NCBI GenBank assembly: GCA_028023455.1 | Contig: JAQFVV010012394.1 | Span: 31,892,885 to 31,956,884 of the forward strand | Length of the DNA: 64,000 nt | Direction: 5' to 3' | Origin: Epiperipatus broadwayi | Lineage: Eukaryota; Onychophora; Udeonychophora; Euonychophora; Peripatidae | Shown: one piece after another, positions 61,356-64,000 of the stretch | Position numbering within the stretch: the stretch's first letter is position 1 | Layout of the letters: every line of letters starts with the position of its first letter | The notes under the pieces: generated by a model | Seen by the model: the letters and a program-made list of their open reading frames with translations, nothing else | Databases searched by the model: none | Told to the model about the DNA's origin: nothing | Program-made: the position numbers and the translations under genes

Positions 61356-64000
61356 TCATCATCATCATCATCAACCATTATCAGTTCACTGCAGGATGAA
61401 GGTCTCTCCAAGTTTAATCCATCTTCTCCGATCTTTAGCCTCCCTTTTCCACAACACCCCTGCACCCTTTCTTATTTCATCCATCCATCTCACATGTGGT
61501 CTCTTTCTGGGTCTTTTACAATCTCTTGGAATCCAGTTTAAAATTTCAATTGTCCATCTATTATCATTTTTTCTAGCAATATGTCCAACCCAACTCCATT
61601 TCAATCTTTTAATTTTTTCAATAAGGTCAGTAACACCTGTTTGTTGTCTTACCCATACATTGCATTTTCGATCTCTTCTTGTTACTCCCAACATACATCT
61701 CTCCATACTCCTTTGAGTGGTCTGAAGTCTCTGCTCTTCTATTAAGTGTCCAAGTCTCAGATCCATAAGTAAGAACTGGTAAAACACATTTGTTAAAAAC
61801 TATTCTTTTCAAACACATAGGCATATTTCCTTTTAGTATCAAGTTATTTCTACCAAAAGCACTCCAACCAAGTTTAATTCTATGATTAATTTTCTCCATT
61901 ATGTTTCCATCTGTATTAATAATCTGACCTAGGTATTTGTAACTGTTAACTTCTTCTAATTTTTCATAATCAATATTTATTTTCATATTTTGAGCAAATC
62001 GATTAAACATTACTTTAGTCTTTTTAACATTTATCTTTAGTCCTACTTTTCTACTTTCATCTGCTAACTCCTGCAACATTTCCTGAAGCTCTGGAGCATT
62101 ATTTTCAAAAACAACTACATCATCTGCAAAATCTAAATGACTTAAATACTCTCCATTTACTTTCATTCCTTTAGTTTCCCATTTTAATCCACATAATACT
62201 TCTTGCAGCACTGCTGTAAAAAGTTTTGGAGATATGAAGTCACCTTGCCTTACACCTTTCTCAATGTTGATTTTTCCAGTATCATTATGTAATCTAATTG
62301 TTGCTGTTGCATTTTTATAAATATTCTTTAAAATATGACAATATCCTGGATCTATACCTTGATAATCCAATGCTTTAATCACTGAAGAAATGTATAGAAT
62401 CGAATGCCTTTTCATAATCTACAAATCCAAAACATAATGACAACTCATATTCATTTGTCCTTTCTATGACTTCTCTCAATACCTGGATATGATCTATTGT
62501 ACTAAAACCACTTTTAAATCCAGCTTGTTCTCTTGGTTGGTGGAAATCCAAAGTTCTCTGTAGACGAGTTGTAATTATCTTGGTAAAAATTTTATATAAA
62601 ACTGATAAAAGGCTGATAGGTCTGTAATTTCTAATATCTTCTTTATCACCTTTTTTAAATATTAATATTATTACTGCATTCTTCCAATCTTCCGGTACAT
62701 CTTTATCATTTAGACATTTGGTATATAACTTTGCTAAAATTGTTTCTATTTCTTCACCTCCTTCTTTTAATATATCAATTATAATTCCATCATTTCCTGG
62801 AGCCTTTCCTTTCTTCATACATTTAATTGCATGTCTCACTTCTTCATTTAAAATTCTAGGCAATTCAGAAGATGTAATAGATATAGGAGGTACTTGTTCT
62901 TTATTACTATATAATTCTTGATAAAAATCTTCTACCAATTTCATGATGTCATCTCTCTTTTTAGTAATAATTCCATCTTTTTTTTTATTGCAGATATAAA
63001 TTTCCTACCAATACCAAAATGTTGTTTAACATTCTTGAGACTTTTATTTTCTTCTACAGCTTTCCTTGCTATTTCACAGTTATACTTTCTTATATCATTT
63101 TCAACTCTTTTCCGTACCATTTTACAAAATTCGAGATATTCAATTCTTTTTAATACATCATTTTTGTATATCTTCATATTCCTTCTTTTCTTCATAAATT
63201 CTCTAGTCTCAGTAGAAATTTTATTAGTCAATTGCTGCTTTTTTCTACCAGCTATCTTTGTTGCAGTTTTTAAAAGTGTATCAGTTATTTTCATATTAAT
63301 TTCATTCAAATCTGAATCATGTTCAAAATCTCCTAACACTTGAAACCTATTTGTAAGTTATAATTTAAATTCATTAGAATGTTTCTGAAGATTAGGAATA
63401 TCAACTGTAAATATTGTTTTTGTCAATAATTTTTGTCTCTCTAGTTTTACACTAACACGTAATTTACACCTTACTAATCGATGATCACTTCCTGTGTTAA
63501 ATTTATTAAGAACATTACAATCTTGAAATATGTATTTCCTGTTAGTCAAAATATAATCCAATTCTGCTGTACCTTCATTTGGATGCTTCCATGTCCATTT
63601 CCTTTTAACATTTTTCTCAAAAAATGAATTCATAATATAAAGTTTTTCTTTTTCTGCAAACTCCACAAGTCTATGTCCTCTCTCATTTCTATTACCATAA
63701 CCAAAATTACCTACAGCAATTTCATCTTTCATTTGTCTACCAATTCTAGCATTAAAGTCTCCCATAACAAATTTAAAATGTTGTTTACTCTGATCAAAAG
63801 CCTTTTGTACATCCATATAAAAATCTTCTACTACTTCATCACTATGAGAACTTGTTGGGGCATAAACCTGAATTATCTGCATTTGGTATCTGCTATTAAA
63901 TTGTAAAACTAATCTTGCAACTCTGTCCGATACACCATCAATCTCCACAATATTGTTCTTCCATTTTTTATTTATAATGAATCCTACTCCACTTGTATTT
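61356..64000 (-). mobile_element. RTE-clade LINE, nearly full length, runs off right edge
   Basis: The 3' end is the ATC (TGA on the coding strand) repeat at 61356-61370, placed directly inside family sequence that continues at 58797 in the other copy. At least 2645 bp are present, covering most of the endonuclease, the reverse transcriptase and the C-terminal domain. RTE elements encode one EN-RT protein of about 1000 residues and end in short repeats, as here. The copy is recent, given its likeness to 27737-28421. Confidence 0.92.
61386..63948 (-). pseudogene. RTE endonuclease-reverse transcriptase, broken
   Basis: In coding order: the endonuclease C-terminal half (63948-63358) has VMGDFNARIG, a TAELDYILTNR step and GSDHRLVRCKL. 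A linker (63339-62941) follows in the same frame after one stop. Reverse transcriptase part 1 (62944-62375) is in a second frame and has GKAPGNDGI, NYRPISLLSV and the FVDYEKAFDS catalytic step. Part 2 (62415-61627) is back in the first frame and has GVRQGDFISP and FADD. The C-terminal domain (61787-61386) is in the third frame and has KRLKWSWVGHIARKNDN. Three frameshifts and one stop make it inactive as written; some could be sequencing errors at homopolymers. Confidence 0.9.

Noticed and set aside
62918-63343. 141-codon plus-strand frame
   Set aside because: It is the antisense of the RTE linker and RT coding region; its hydrophobic composition is a shadow of the Lys-rich coding strand.

Overview
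The window is strongly AT-rich (about three quarters A+T by eye) and almost wholly non-coding. Spliceosomal introns of 2 to 15 kb and the repeat content (RTE-type LINEs ending in TGA-repeat tails, Merlin, hAT, Penelope-like and Gypsy remnants, a short tRNA-like SINE) point to an invertebrate animal genome. I cannot name the phylum with confidence.

One host gene is visible. Six + strand exons at 11911, 13799, 29393, 39574, 46820 and 56909 each encode one ankyrin repeat (33 residues, 35 in the fourth). All have canonical AG/GT splice borders and all run between the same phase-0 junctions. Order and wording match the first six repeats of ANKDD1A (ankyrin repeat and death domain containing 1A), especially the fourth repeat with its LHCAAQ core. 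The N-terminal start exon, the later repeats and the death domain are not seen. Total coding sequence is about 0.6 kb.

The rest is intron and upstream DNA filled with nested mobile elements:
(1) A TGTAACG-ended, LTR-like non-autonomous family (1-661, 15090-16815, 21421-26127, 58007-61355). It includes a 4.7-kb inverted pair flanked by GTGT.
(2) A Merlin transposon turned into a 3.4-kb palindrome (7467-10860), later hit by an RTE fragment.
(3) Two hAT-type elements with perfect 8-bp target duplications (20485-21353, 29746-31798).
(4) A SINE family with three copies, two with target duplications.
(5) Two families of short palindromic repeats, called P and Q here.
(6) LINE, Gypsy and Penelope-like remnants.
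(7) A nearly complete but broken RTE element running off the right edge.

The most unusual points are as follows. A 385-bp tandem duplication inside the second hAT element carries minimal type I hammerhead-ribozyme motifs in each unit, with another candidate hammerhead near 37.37 kb. Inverted duplication also recurs across unrelated element types throughout the window.
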